DNA of 64,000 nt from an uncultured Draconibacterium sp. Lineage in GTDB: Bacteria > Bacteroidota > Bacteroidia > Bacteroidales > Prolixibacteraceae. A program made the translations under genes and the position numbers. A model generated the notes under the pieces. That model ran no database searches. It had not been told where the DNA came from and was given only the letters and a program-made list of their open reading frames with translations. The stretch spans positions 1 through 64,000 of the forward strand of contig NZ_OY775905.1 of assembly GCF_963675065.1 (NCBI RefSeq), written 5' to 3'. The stretch's first letter is position 1, and every line of letters begins with the position of its first letter. Positions 44,508 through 54,567 of the stretch are shown here, one piece after another.

Positions 44508-46001
44508 ATGAAGAAAGTAGAAGATCAAATTCTCATCATATTCGGGGCATCGGGAGACCTCACCAAACGAAAATTAATACCCGCACTTTTCGAACTTTAC
44601 AAACAAAAGCTGTTACCTAAGAAGTTTGCAGTGCTTGGTGCTTCACGCTCATCACTTTCTGATGACGAATTCAGAAACCGGGCTGATGAATTTATTCCCG
44701 ATGATGACAATCGGGAGGAATTTAAAAAGCTTTTGTTTTATCAACCCGTTCAGAATAACGAAGCCGATGATTTTATTCCGCTAAAAGAGCGACTTGATGA
44801 ACTTTCCGGCTCATTGGATATTGAGCAGAATTATGTTTTCTATTTATCAACTCCTCCATCGTTGTACCCGGTTATTCCGAAAATGCTTTGCCAAAATGGT
44901 CTTTCAAAATCGGAGAATAATTTCAGACGGTTGATCGTTGAAAAACCTTTTGGAACGAATTTAAAATCGGCAAAAGAATTAAACAAACAGCTACTTAATT
45001 ATTTCGAGGAAGAACAAATCTACCGTATCGATCATTACCTGGGGAAAGAAACCGTACAAAACATGTTGGTTACCCGCTTTTCGAACGGAATTTTTGAGCC
45101 GCTTTGGAACCGACGTTATATCGAGCGGGTGGAAATTACATCAGCCGAGAGTCTGGGAGTGGAAGGCCGTGGTGGATATTATGAAAGCTCCGGTGCTTTA
45201 CGAGATATGTTGCAGAATCACCTGTTACAGGTAGCAGGATTTGTGGCCATGGAACCTCCCGTAGTGGTAGAAGCCGACGCCATAAGAAATGAAACGCTAA
45301 AAGTTTTTCAGTCGTTACGACCGATTAAAGAGAATGAAGTGTCGCGATACGTAATGCGCGGCCAATATACGACCTCAACAATTGGAGGCAAAAAAGTAGC
45401 CGGTTACCGTGAGGAGCCAGGCGTGGACAAGCTTTCGCGCACCGAAACTTTTGTGGCACTTAAATTCTTTATCGACAACTGGCGATGGGCAGGCGTGCCA
45501 TTTTACATTCGCACAGGAAAAAAACTTCCTACACGCGTAACCGAAATTGTTATCCATTTTCGGAAAGTACCACACCATTTGTTTGGTAATGCCAGCACCA
45601 ACAGCAATAACCAGCTTATCATCCGAATTCAGCCTGATGAAGGAATTCTGCTGAAATTTGGCATGAAAACACCGGGAGCCGGATTTAAGGTGCAAACGGT
45701 GAACATGGATTTCCATTATTCCGATCTGGCCGACAAAAAGGTTCCGGCAGCCTACGAACGCCTTCTGCTGGATTGCATGCAGGGAGATGCTACACTGTAT
45801 TCGCGCGGCGATGCTGTAGAAGCTGCCTGGGAATTTGTGCAGCCCATAATTAACGCCTGGGAAACCAATCCTGAAATACCAATTTATGGTTACCCGGCCG
45901 GAAGTTGGGGACCTGAAGAGTCCGCCAATCTGATCGTTAATGGTGATTGGCGCTACCCCTGCAAAAATTTACACAACGACGGCTTGTATTGTGAACTTTA
46001 A
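44508..46001 (+). CDS. zwf: Glucose-6-phosphate 1-dehydrogenase
   Basis: The 497-residue enzyme has the NADP loop FGASGDLTKRKLIPAL (about 12-27), the active-site RIDHYLGKE (about 173-181) and the VEKPFGTNLKSA segment. It opens the oxidative pentose phosphate pathway. It is followed by pgl 44 bases later. A gnd gene, usual in this cluster in other Bacteroidetes, is absent here. Confidence 0.96.
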   Translation: MKKVEDQILIIFGASGDLTKRKLIPALFELYKQKLLPKKFAVLGASRSSLSDDEFRNRADEFIPDDDNREEFKKLLFYQPVQNNEADDFIPLKERLDELSGSLDIEQNYVFYLSTPPSLYPVIPKMLCQNGLSKSENNFRRLIVEKPFGTNLKSAKELNKQLLNYFEEEQIYRIDHYLGKETVQNMLVTRFSNGIFEPLWNRRYIERVEITSAESLGVEGRGGYYESSGALRDMLQNHLLQVAGFVAMEPPVVVEADAIRNETLKVFQSLRPIKENEVSRYVMRGQYTTSTIGGKKVAGYREEPGVDKLSRTETFVALKFFIDNWRWAGVPFYIRTGKKLPTRVTEIVIHFRKVPHHLFGNASTNSNNQLIIRIQPDEGILLKFGMKTPGAGFKVQTVNMDFHYSDLADKKVPAAYERLLLDCMQGDATLYSRGDAVEAAWEFVQPIINAWETNPEIPIYGYPAGSWGPEESANLIVNGDWRYPCKNLHNDGLYCEL

Positions 46002-46045
46002 TCTGCATATTGCATTGTATTATCTAACAGCATAAACTATCTGAA

Positions 46046-46777
46046 ATGGAAACCTTTACTGAAGTAAAAATCTATTCGAAACCGAAGGATGTTTACAAAG
46101 CCATTGCGAAAGCAATCATAAAGATGGTACAAAATTCGAATCAGGAAGTGTTCGATATTGCACTGTCTGGCGGAAATTCTCCAAAAGGACTTTTTAAAAA
46201 GATCAGTAAAAAATACGCCGACCGAATTCCCTGGGAACGCATTCATTTGTGGTGGGGCGACGAGCGCTGTGTTCCTCCAACTGACGAGCAAAGCAACTAT
46301 AAAATGACAGTTGACTATCTGCTTTCAAATATTTCTATCCCGGAAGAAAATATCCACCGTATAAAAGGCGAGGAAGATCCGGAGCAGGAAGCACTGCGCT
46401 ATTCAAAAAAGATGGAACAAAGCTTAAATTTACGGGGTGAAGATCCTGTTTTCGACCTGATCATTCTGGGGCTTGGCGACGATGGCCATACTGCCTCAAT
46501 TTTCCCTGACCAGCTGGAATTGTTTGAAGACGAACAAAGCTGTGCAGTTGCAGCTCATCCGCTTACCGGGCAAAAACGTATTACCATTACCGGAAATGTA
46601 TTGAATAATGCCAACCAGATATTTTTCCTTGTAACAGGATCGAATAAGGCCTTGCGGGTTGCAGAAATTATGAATGATAATGATGCCGCACAATTGTTAC
46701 CGGCTTACTACATTTCGCCAACCAACGGTACATTAACCTGGTTTTTAGACGACGAGGCAGCTGCTCAAATTCAATAG
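46046..46777 (+). CDS. pgl: 6-phosphogluconolactonase
   Basis: The 243-residue protein has ALSGGNSPKGLFK (about 39-51), IHLWWGDERCVPPTDEQSN (about 70-88) and LGLGDDGHTASIFP (about 144-157), typical of the Pgl/NagB fold lactonase that hydrolyses 6-phosphogluconolactone. It forms a zwf-pgl operon. Confidence 0.95.
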   Translation: METFTEVKIYSKPKDVYKAIAKAIIKMVQNSNQEVFDIALSGGNSPKGLFKKISKKYADRIPWERIHLWWGDERCVPPTDEQSNYKMTVDYLLSNISIPEENIHRIKGEEDPEQEALRYSKKMEQSLNLRGEDPVFDLIILGLGDDGHTASIFPDQLELFEDEQSCAVAAHPLTGQKRITITGNVLNNANQIFFLVTGSNKALRVAEIMNDNDAAQLLPAYYISPTNGTLTWFLDDEAAAQIQ

Positions 46778-46803
46778 AATTGAACGCAAATTACACTGAT
46801 TTT

Positions 46804-46838
46804 GCAGATTTCTCAGTCGTCACTCCTTCGAAATGACA
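46804..46838. repeat. Half copy of the 78-base palindromic repeat
   Basis: The sequence cagatttctcagtcg ... ccttcgaaatgacag matches the right half of the repeat at 30345-30422 with two changes. The left half is missing. It lies between pgl and the convergent hydrolase gene. Confidence 0.75.
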
Positions 46839-46839
46839 G

Positions 46840-47847
46840 CTAAGGGGTTGGGCGTAATCCCAAAATCCCTTCTCCAAAACGGATGGTTTCGGCAATTACT
46901 TCTTCCACGCTACCGGAAGTAATATCGCATGCAATAACATGATCACCGGCTTCAGGAAAGGCTTTTTTCACTTTCTGATTAGGTAAAGTTCCCAATTCAT
47001 CAAACATATCAAGCATGGCATCAACACTTACCGTTTGATCCTGATGTTCATTATCCTTGTAGTAGTAGCCCAGAAATACCGGCACTGTTACACGGCTAAA
47101 CGTTTCTTTCGTCATGGTGGCATCCAGCAGTTGTTGCAAATAAACCAGCGCCTCCACACGATATTTACAGTTCCAGTATTTGCAATCTTCCGACTCCGGA
47201 TCATCGTCAGAGATACGGTATTTCCCTCCCATTACTTTTCGCCCGATCTGCAATCCCCAAGGTTTCGACAATAACACCATTGAGCCGTTTTTCACTTTTA
47301 TATTTGGCGAGTACATAATCAAGCCATCCACATACTCAGGGAAATCCGCAGCCAGTTTTAATCCCAGCGTTCCTCCTGTTGAAGTGCTCATGATGATCAC
47401 TTTTCGCCCCAGGCTGCGGGCAATCATTAATGCTTCCTTGGCCGAAGCGTACAATCCGTCAGGAGTCATATCAATTAAAGGATCTTCGGTAACCAATCCA
47501 TGATCGTGCAAACGTGGAATGTACAAATTGTAGCCAAAATGTTGCGCAAAACGCTCGTGAGCAGGGTGCCCTTCGAACCACGATGCCGAGAAACCGTGCA
47601 GGTACAAAACACAATAATCGGTGCGTTCTTTTATCGAATCGTTTGCCCAAATAATACGGCTTTCGTTATCAGGTTTTATCGAAAAGGCTGCTTCTTTTCG
47701 TTGCACAAATGTCTCGATGTTTGAAATACTTGCCGATAGCGATGGCAGGTCTTTATTCAACTCAGGTTTGGGCGGTTTTGGCCCAAGAAGGTAAGCAATT
47801 ATCGCCAAAAGAACTACTATCAGTAAAAAGCGTTTTATTCGTTTCAT
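46840..47847 (-). CDS. Alpha/beta hydrolase, membrane-anchored
   Basis: The 335-residue protein has an N-terminal hydrophobic anchor (about 5-22), the oxyanion motif YLHGFSASWFEG (about 82-93), a nucleophile elbow STSTGG (about 154-159) in place of the usual GxSxGG, and late Asp/His candidates (DEL, GDHVIACD). It may be an esterase or lipase; the substrate is unknown. The elbow's glycine is replaced by serine. Confidence 0.78.
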   Translation of the reverse strand: MKRIKRFLLIVVLLAIIAYLLGPKPPKPELNKDLPSLSASISNIETFVQRKEAAFSIKPDNESRIIWANDSIKERTDYCVLYLHGFSASWFEGHPAHERFAQHFGYNLYIPRLHDHGLVTEDPLIDMTPDGLYASAKEALMIARSLGRKVIIMSTSTGGTLGLKLAADFPEYVDGLIMYSPNIKVKNGSMVLLSKPWGLQIGRKVMGGKYRISDDDPESEDCKYWNCKYRVEALVYLQQLLDATMTKETFSRVTVPVFLGYYYKDNEHQDQTVSVDAMLDMFDELGTLPNQKVKKAFPEAGDHVIACDITSGSVEEVIAETIRFGEGILGLRPTP

Positions 47848-48141
47848 CTCATTAAAATTGTTCGTTTCATTTGTATTCGATGTAACTCCCGATGAATTTA
47901 AATTCTTCTTGTTTGTGAATTTGAAGAATAAAAATTCATGCTCGTTTCATAATAAAATATTATAAGTCCTCCCGATTCGACAAAGCTCACCGGGATGCAT
48001 CGACAGCGTTCGCCAGTCTAGCAGAAGCCCGATGTCGGAAGTATTTGTTCCGGTCGGGCTGTGTTGTTACTAATTAGCTGGAAAGATACGAGAGTTAGAG
48101 GAAATAATGTAATTCAGATTACAATTTTTCTCCAAACCTTA
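47848..48141. repeat. Intergenic region with REP-like hairpins
   Basis: Between the hydrolase and dinB genes are two hairpin-type repeats. TCCCG...CGGGA spans 47970-47995. A longer stem at 48026-48060 is made of AGCCCGA/TCGGGCT plus CGGAA/TTCCG. They share the TCCCGA word with hairpins at 11822 and 24311. No gene is seen. Confidence 0.55.
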
Positions 48142-49224
48142 TCAAAATTCGATCACCAACTGAACACCCTTTTCACCCTCTTGCTCGTGCAAAAAATTGG
48201 AGAGTGTAAGCCCCAACAATCGAATTCCTTTTATAAACCCACCTTCTGATCTCATCAGTTTCAGGCTTTCGGTTATAAACCGCTCTTTGGTGTTTATGTA
48301 GGGCTCAATTGTTTTACTTCGGGTGTGTTGCTCAAAATCAGCATATTTAAATTTTAATGTCACCGTTTTTGCTTTTACATCTGACCGGCCGGCCCGCTCC
48401 CAAACTTTCTCTGCGATTATCAATAGTTCTTTTTTCAGTTCATCCTCTAAAAACAAATCCTGCAAAAAAGTGTTTTCTGCACCTACCGACTTTCTTTCGC
48501 GCGATGGCTGCACCTCGCGATTATCAATACCCCGGCAAATATCGTAATAGTAATTACCCGCTTTGCCAAACATTCGGGTGAGCTCGAGTCTTTCGATCAT
48601 TTTCAGATCACGGCCATACCACACGCCTATATCATGTAACTTTTTTGCGGTTACTTTTCCAATTCCAAAAAACTTTCTGATTTCCAGCTGGTCGATAAAT
48701 TCCTGCGCCTTATCAGGTGTAACCACAAACATTCCGTTAGGTTTATTGACATCGGAAGCCACCTTAGCCAGAAATTTGTTGTACGAGACCCCTGCTGATG
48801 CGGTTAATCCTGTTTCCTCAAAAATGCGTTGACGAACCTCTCTGGCAATCAATGTTGCAGAAGGCAAACCTTTTTTTGCGTAAGTAACATCGAGGTAAGC
48901 CTCATCGAGCGATAGTGGTTCAACCAAATCAGTATACTCCAGAAATATGCTTCGTATTTGCGCCGAAATCTCTTTGTACCGCTCAAAACGATGTTTTACA
49001 AAAATCAGGTCGGGACATTTTCGTTTAGCCACCTTCGACGACATAGCCGATCGCACACCGTACTTCCGGGCTTCGTAACTGGCCGCTGCAACAACTCCTC
49101 TGTCGCTGGTCCCACCAACAGCAACGGGCTTTCCGCGCAGCTCAGGATGATCCAACTGCTCTACCGACGCAAAAAATGCATCCATATCAACATGTATTAT
49201 CTTACGGTTTTTTACTGCTGGCAT
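48142..49224 (-). CDS. dinB: DNA polymerase IV (Y-family)
   Basis: The 360-residue protein begins with IIHVDMDAFFASVEQL (catalytic Asp, about 9-24), has EPLSLDEAYLDVT (catalytic Asp-Glu, about 101-113), a helix-hairpin-helix region and a little-finger domain. It is a translesion polymerase. It ends without an obvious beta-clamp motif, though the last residues (KGVQLVIEF) contain QLxxxF, which fits that role. Confidence 0.95.
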   Translation of the reverse strand: MPAVKNRKIIHVDMDAFFASVEQLDHPELRGKPVAVGGTSDRGVVAAASYEARKYGVRSAMSSKVAKRKCPDLIFVKHRFERYKEISAQIRSIFLEYTDLVEPLSLDEAYLDVTYAKKGLPSATLIAREVRQRIFEETGLTASAGVSYNKFLAKVASDVNKPNGMFVVTPDKAQEFIDQLEIRKFFGIGKVTAKKLHDIGVWYGRDLKMIERLELTRMFGKAGNYYYDICRGIDNREVQPSRERKSVGAENTFLQDLFLEDELKKELLIIAEKVWERAGRSDVKAKTVTLKFKYADFEQHTRSKTIEPYINTKERFITESLKLMRSEGGFIKGIRLLGLTLSNFLHEQEGEKGVQLVIEF

Positions 49225-49360
49225 TTTGTCTTTCCTGATACGATGCGAAAATAACTAAGTCGTTGGATTTTTTAATCTATAATTATTTAAACGTTGTTCC
49301 GCAAAATAGCGGCGCTAATTATTTCTTAATATATTAGCATAAATTTTTGTATCGGAAGAA

Positions 49361-49837
49361 ATGGAAACAAGAGATATTCTAATTAAAATTCGCAAAATCG
49401 TGCGCTCGGTAGATATTGAGTCAAAGAAAATTCAGAAAGAACACGGCGTAAGTATTCCACAGGTTCTTTGTTTAAACTTTCTACGCGAATCAAATAATTA
49501 TCAAACAACGCAAAGCGAGCTACGGAAATTTCTAAACTTGAATCCGAGTACAGTTAGCGGTATTATTAACCGGCTTGAGAAGAAAGGCTACCTTGCCCGT
49601 CTTCCCAAAACGGGTGATAAGCGTGTTGTAAATATTGCCCTTACCTCGTCGGGCGATAAACTGCTGAGCACAATGCCATCGTTGTTGCATGAACAATTAT
49701 CGGAAAAACTCCTGCAGCTTAGCGACAATGAACTGGAGATTGTTGAAGCGGGCCTGAATACGCTGGTAAAAATACTTGACATCGAAAAAGTTGAGGCTTC
49801 TCCGTTAATCACACTCGATTCGGATCTGGGCGAATAA
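49361..49837 (+). CDS. MarR-family transcription regulator
   Basis: The 158-residue protein has a winged helix with SELRKFLNLNPSTVSGIINRLEKKGYLARLPKTGDKRVVNIALT (about 53-96), characteristic of MarR. Such dimers repress nearby genes and release on ligand binding. It is divergent from dinB and converges on the GH15 gene, so its target is not plain from position. Confidence 0.88.
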   Translation: METRDILIKIRKIVRSVDIESKKIQKEHGVSIPQVLCLNFLRESNNYQTTQSELRKFLNLNPSTVSGIINRLEKKGYLARLPKTGDKRVVNIALTSSGDKLLSTMPSLLHEQLSEKLLQLSDNELEIVEAGLNTLVKILDIEKVEASPLITLDSDLGE

Positions 49838-49866
49838 TTCAGTTTTTCATCAACACGCCAATTATT

Positions 49867-51672
49867 TTAGTGTATTGCATCAAGGATTTGTTCGTCCTCG
49901 GTAGTTTCTCCTTTCGCGAAGTTTATAGCCGTTTCGATTAAGGCCAAATGCGAATACGCTTGCGGGAAGTTCCCGAGCAAACGTTTGGTTTTAAAATCGA
50001 TATCCTCGCTAAAAAGCCCCACATGGTTGCTGTATGACAATAATTGATCGAATAATTTTTTGGCTCTTTTTCGTTGCCCAATGGCATATAACGAATTGAT
50101 GAGCCAAAAAGTACAAATAGTAAACGACGAACTTGGCAAACCAAAATCATCCTCGTTTTTATACCGGTACATTAATCCATCTTCGCAAAGCTCTCTTTCG
50201 GTGGCCAAAACAGTTTTTACAAAGCGCTCGTCCTTTCCATCAATAAAACCGTACGATTGCATCAGCAGCGTTGCAGCGTCAAGATCCTTCGATCCGTAAG
50301 CCTGTGTAAATGCACCAACCTCTTCGTTCCAGGCATTTGTAAAAATATCTTCTTTAATGGTGTCGGCAAGTGGTTGCCATTCCTCAACATATTTTTCTTT
50401 GTGAATAAACCGGGCAATTTTAACAGCTCTGTCAATGGCAACCCAACAAAGTACCTTCGAGAAGGTAAAGTGCCGGTCATCGGTTCTAATCTCCCAAATT
50501 CCTTTATCCGGTTTTGTCCAGTTATTAGCTACCGTTTTTACGATACTACGCACGATTGTCCACAACGACTCACTGTCTTCAAGCGAAATTTTAAACTCAG
50601 TAAGCTGCTGATAAATTACATCCATCAGAATTCCGTAAATGTCATTCTGTTTTTGAACATAGGCCGCATTTCCGATACGAACCGGATACGAATCCTTATA
50701 ACCACTAAGATGTTCCAGCGTCTCCTCTTTAAGCACTTTCTCGCGATTTATTCCGTACATGATCTGGATCTTTTCATCCTTATCGGGAATAATATCGATA
50801 ATGAATTTCATAAAACGTTTAACGGTATTTAGGTGCCCCAGACTCGACATTACCTTAATTACCATCGATGCGTCGCGTATCCAGCAAAACCGGTAATCCC
50901 AGTTTCGCTCTTCGCCAATTGTTTCGGGCAACGAAGTGGTTACTGCGGCCAAAACCGCCCCCGACTTATCGTAACTCAACAGCTTTAAAACCAGCGCACT
51001 TCGTACAATTTCGCTATTATATTTTGTAAATGAGGTCAATTTATTTGCCCACTCGAGCCAATATACTTTTGTTTTTTGCAGTTTCAGGTATTGCCTTTCC
51101 AAAGTTTGGTTAAGTAATTTCTGATCGTACGAAACAAGGATAAACGCATTATCCGTTAAGGTAATTTCGTTTTCCTGCAAAATATCTTCTTTATTGAGAT
51201 CGGTATACAAGTACAACGAGTCGTAATCTCCTTCAGTGGTGTAACACTTAATATACTCCTCCTCGGCTATTGTTTTTGTATTAAAACGGGCATATTCCAC
51301 TTTTGGATTGTATCTAACCCTAAATTTAGGTTTCCCCCATTTGTATTTTATATAGCGGATAATATCAGGCGGAGTAAAATACCCAAACTCGTTTGTGATA
51401 AAGCGAGGCATAAAATCAACAACCTCAAAACACGAATCTTCATTCTGAAAAAATGTAGAAACAATATTTGTTGTTCTTATGTATGTTTGTTTAATCTCAT
51501 AACTATCGTCTACCAGAAACTCCAAACTCCCACCTTTCTTCTCGTCGAGTATTTTTGCAAATACCGACGACGAGTTAAAGTCGGGCAAACAACACCAGTC
51601 AATCGATCCCTTTTCGGAAATTAAAGCAGCACTTTTGCAATTTCCGATTATCGAGTAGTTCAAATTATCCAT
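49867..51672 (-). CDS. Glycoside hydrolase family 15 (glucoamylase/trehalase-like)
   Basis: The 601-residue protein has an N-terminal beta domain (about 1-200) and an alpha/alpha barrel with ERNWDYRFCWIRDAS (about 257-271) and a second glutamate region (WNEEVGAFTQAYGSKDLDAA). GH15 members include glucoamylase and actinobacterial trehalase. The gene lies 64 bases downstream of the trehalose synthase/phosphatase gene on the same strand, which favours trehalose or glucan turnover; this is inference. Confidence 0.88.
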   Translation of the reverse strand: MDNLNYSIIGNCKSAALISEKGSIDWCCLPDFNSSSVFAKILDEKKGGSLEFLVDDSYEIKQTYIRTTNIVSTFFQNEDSCFEVVDFMPRFITNEFGYFTPPDIIRYIKYKWGKPKFRVRYNPKVEYARFNTKTIAEEEYIKCYTTEGDYDSLYLYTDLNKEDILQENEITLTDNAFILVSYDQKLLNQTLERQYLKLQKTKVYWLEWANKLTSFTKYNSEIVRSALVLKLLSYDKSGAVLAAVTTSLPETIGEERNWDYRFCWIRDASMVIKVMSSLGHLNTVKRFMKFIIDIIPDKDEKIQIMYGINREKVLKEETLEHLSGYKDSYPVRIGNAAYVQKQNDIYGILMDVIYQQLTEFKISLEDSESLWTIVRSIVKTVANNWTKPDKGIWEIRTDDRHFTFSKVLCWVAIDRAVKIARFIHKEKYVEEWQPLADTIKEDIFTNAWNEEVGAFTQAYGSKDLDAATLLMQSYGFIDGKDERFVKTVLATERELCEDGLMYRYKNEDDFGLPSSSFTICTFWLINSLYAIGQRKRAKKLFDQLLSYSNHVGLFSEDIDFKTKRLLGNFPQAYSHLALIETAINFAKGETTEDEQILDAIH

Positions 51673-51736
51673 GGCCGCAACCTAGCGATTTTTGAATTAG
51701 TATTAACAGAAAGTATTTAAACGAAGCTATTTTTAA

Positions 51737-53941
51737 CTATGATTTTACAAGATCATTCAAAAAGCCGCGTACTTCCTTATAATTGCTTACGAAATATTTT
51801 GCAGCCGAATTTTCGGTACCTACTTTAATGGTATGTGCCTCCTCGGGTAACTCTTTGAACAAGAATTCATCAGTCCAGTCGTCGCCCATTGCCAACACAA
51901 AATCAGCAGGATTAGTATGCAAAAAGTCGGTTGCAGCCGTGCCTTTATTAATTCCAGAAACTTTTATTTCAACAACCTTTTTTCCTTCCAGAATTTCCAA
52001 ATCCTGGTTAAAGATCAGGTTTGATATATCATGTACCAATTCGAGCGCACGCAACACTCCTAATTCAATATCGGCTTTGCGGTAATGCCAAACCAGCGAA
52101 TAGGTTTTCTCTTCGATTAAACTTCCAGGAGTACGATCGACATACGATTCAAGCACCGGCAAAATACTCTCTTTCCACTCGGTATGAACAGGTTTACGTT
52201 CTACCCAACCTTTACCCTTTTCTTTTAACCAGGCTCCATGTTCGGCAATTAAGTTATATTTTCTTTTACCAAACCAGCGGTCAAAAGTCTCTCTGTCGCG
52301 CCCGCTTACCAATGTCAGCGTTGTATTCTTTTCGACTGACAGTTTATCGAGCAACTCATACAACTCCTCATCGGGTTTAGCCGCTTGTGGATTTGCAAAG
52401 AAACGTTGTAAAGTTCCATCGTAATCCAGGAACAAAACTTTCGACTTCTTATCGTTGTATTCCGAGAAGATCTTATTCTTTATTCGGGCTGTAATTTTTC
52501 GTGCATGATGCTCCGATTTTTTCTCAATAGTTTTATGTAATGCTTTCATAAACTCCGAAGCCCACTTATGAATATCGTAACGTTTTAATCGCTGTTGCAT
52601 GGCCGTTATGGCTTTCTCCATTTCTTTGTCGGGCTTTGTAAGCGCCCTGTAAATAGCATCGGCCGTATCGGGAATATTATTCGGGTTTACCGAAATAGCT
52701 TCTCCAAGCTCTTTCGATGCACCAGCCATTTCACTCAGAATAAGCACACCTTTTTTGTTGACTTTTGACGCAATATACTCTTTGGCAACCAGGTTCATTC
52801 CGTCTCTTAGCGGTGTTAGTAAAGCCACGTCAGCCGAGCTGTATAACTCAATCAGGTTCTCGAACGGAACCGAACGATAGAAATAAATTACCGGGTTCCA
52901 GTTCAGCGTTCCAAATTCACCGTTAATATTACCCACCAACACATCAATCTCGTTTTTCAGATTTTGGTACTGCTCCACATCGGTTCGCGATGGAACCGTA
53001 AGCATAATAAGCGAAACTTTTTCGTTGTACTCCGGGTGTTTCACCAAAAATTCGCGGAAAGCATTTAAACGCTGCGGAATACCTTTGGTATAATCCAGCC
53101 GATCGATTGACAGAATCAATTTGCGGTTTGGCATACTTAATAAGAACCGGTCAATGTCTTGGTGTTCTTTTGATCGGTCCTGAATAGGTTTGCTCTGTAT
53201 CTCCAGGGCGTGCGATTCAAACTTCTCATAATCGATACCCATAGGAAATACGTCGATCATTACCTGACGGTTTTCCAGTTTTATCTGGTTAAAATCAACA
53301 TCGTGGCCTAATAAGCGCTTCACCGAACTTATAAAGTGTCGGGCATAATCGTAGGTATGAAAACCAATTAGATCGGCTCCCAGCAAACCATTCACAATTT
53401 GCTCGCGCCACGGAAGTATTCGTATTAACTCGTACGAAGGAAATGGTATGTGCAAAAAGAATCCGATGGTAAGATCGGGGCGTCTTTCCCGAAGAATGTT
53501 TGGCACAAGTAACAATTGGTAATCGTGTACCCAAACCACGTCGCCTTCTTCCGCATTTTTAATAATGGCATCGGCAAACATTTCGTTCACTTTGCAGTAC
53601 GACTCCCAATACGATTCGTTAAACTCGGTAAACTCGGCAAAGTAGTGAAACAATGGCCAAAGCGTTGCATTACTAAACCCATCGTAGTAATTAGTAATTA
53701 GCTCTTCGTTTAAAAAAACTGGCAAACACTGCTCGGTTTCCAGCAAACCGGTAACTTCTTTTTCTTCTTTTTTTGTTTCGGGCATAAGGCCCGGCCAGCC
53801 TATCCAAACGCTGTTACTGTCTTTGTGATATGATTTTAAACCTGTGGCTAAACCACCTGCACTGGGAGTTATAGTCATTCCGTCTGCGCTTCTGTTTATC
53901 ATCACAGGTAGCCTGTTTGAGGCAATTATTAATCTACTCAT
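51737..53941 (-). CDS. otsAB: Bifunctional trehalose-6-phosphate synthase/phosphatase
   Basis: The 734-residue protein joins a GT20 synthase (RLIIASNRLPVMI at the N terminus, VWVHDYQLLLVPNILRE at about 128, the donor-site RDGMNLVAKEYIA at about 359) to a HAD phosphatase (KVLFLDYDGTLQRF at about 495, GDDWTDEFLFKELP near 690). It makes trehalose from UDP-glucose and glucose-6-phosphate. Trehalose is an osmolyte; the next region makes another osmolyte. Confidence 0.93.
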   Translation of the reverse strand: MSRLIIASNRLPVMINRSADGMTITPSAGGLATGLKSYHKDSNSVWIGWPGLMPETKKEEKEVTGLLETEQCLPVFLNEELITNYYDGFSNATLWPLFHYFAEFTEFNESYWESYCKVNEMFADAIIKNAEEGDVVWVHDYQLLLVPNILRERRPDLTIGFFLHIPFPSYELIRILPWREQIVNGLLGADLIGFHTYDYARHFISSVKRLLGHDVDFNQIKLENRQVMIDVFPMGIDYEKFESHALEIQSKPIQDRSKEHQDIDRFLLSMPNRKLILSIDRLDYTKGIPQRLNAFREFLVKHPEYNEKVSLIMLTVPSRTDVEQYQNLKNEIDVLVGNINGEFGTLNWNPVIYFYRSVPFENLIELYSSADVALLTPLRDGMNLVAKEYIASKVNKKGVLILSEMAGASKELGEAISVNPNNIPDTADAIYRALTKPDKEMEKAITAMQQRLKRYDIHKWASEFMKALHKTIEKKSEHHARKITARIKNKIFSEYNDKKSKVLFLDYDGTLQRFFANPQAAKPDEELYELLDKLSVEKNTTLTLVSGRDRETFDRWFGKRKYNLIAEHGAWLKEKGKGWVERKPVHTEWKESILPVLESYVDRTPGSLIEEKTYSLVWHYRKADIELGVLRALELVHDISNLIFNQDLEILEGKKVVEIKVSGINKGTAATDFLHTNPADFVLAMGDDWTDEFLFKELPEEAHTIKVGTENSAAKYFVSNYKEVRGFLNDLVKS

Positions 53942-54056
53942 ACTGTATTATTTCTATAGAAATTATTTCTGGTTTACAAATATATTATTATCTGAATAAA
54001 GTTCTGTCTAACCTATGTAAATTCATTATTAACAATGAATCTGTTCGCTGTTTGAA

Positions 54057-54086
54057 TTTGCATACTGACTTTTTTTTGTATTTTTG
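54057..54086 (+). promoter_or_regulatory. Bacteroidetes promoter (-33 TTTG, -7 TATTTTTG)
   Basis: TTTG (54057-54060) and TATTTTTG (54079-54086) are separated by 18 bases, fitting the TTTG-N19-TAnnTTTG consensus of the Bacteroidetes primary sigma factor. It lies 24 bases before the small gene at 54111 and may also serve the lysine aminomutase operon. Confidence 0.65.
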
Positions 54087-54110
54087 TTCGCATAGAAACT
54101 ATTTTCAAAA

Positions 54111-54488
54111 ATGAATATAACTTCTTTAACAAAAAAGCAGGTAGCAAAGTCAATTGTTCCCCAGTTGGAAGAACAGGCATACGAGATGTCGTTACAAACC
54201 GGGTTACTAAAAAACTATATTCCTTCTTATCCTATTACAACGCAAACGGAGGATAATGGTTTTATTCCTGACATTATAACCACCGAAAAAAATGGAGAAA
54301 CCAACATTTACGAAATTCAGTTAACCAGTAATATTGATACAGAGAAATGGAATTTTTTCGCGCATTTCACAAAAGAAAGACACGGAAAACTTCACATCAT
54401 CGTACCCGAGGCCAACCTAAGTGCAGCAGAGAAAGTAATCGTTGAGAACGACATCCGCAACATTAGGCTGATGTATGTTCCAAACTAA
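54111..54488 (+). CDS. Small protein with nuclease-fold-like D...E-x-Q motif
   Basis: The 125-residue protein has no family I can name. Its middle reads FIPDIITTEKNGETNIYEIQLT, with an Asp (about residue 54), a beta hairpin and E-I-Q. This has the form of a small PD-(D/E)XK-fold core in which the usual lysine is glutamine. A short helical N terminus precedes it. It has its own promoter and lies between the trehalose and beta-lysine loci. The nuclease assignment is tentative. Confidence 0.6.
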   Translation: MNITSLTKKQVAKSIVPQLEEQAYEMSLQTGLLKNYIPSYPITTQTEDNGFIPDIITTEKNGETNIYEIQLTSNIDTEKWNFFAHFTKERHGKLHIIVPEANLSAAEKVIVENDIRNIRLMYVPN

Positions 54489-54567
54489 CTCAACTCGCTG
54501 ATAGTACTCGATTTATCTCTTTAGTTCATAACATACTCAAAAACAACCTTTGAGTAAAAAAATATGT

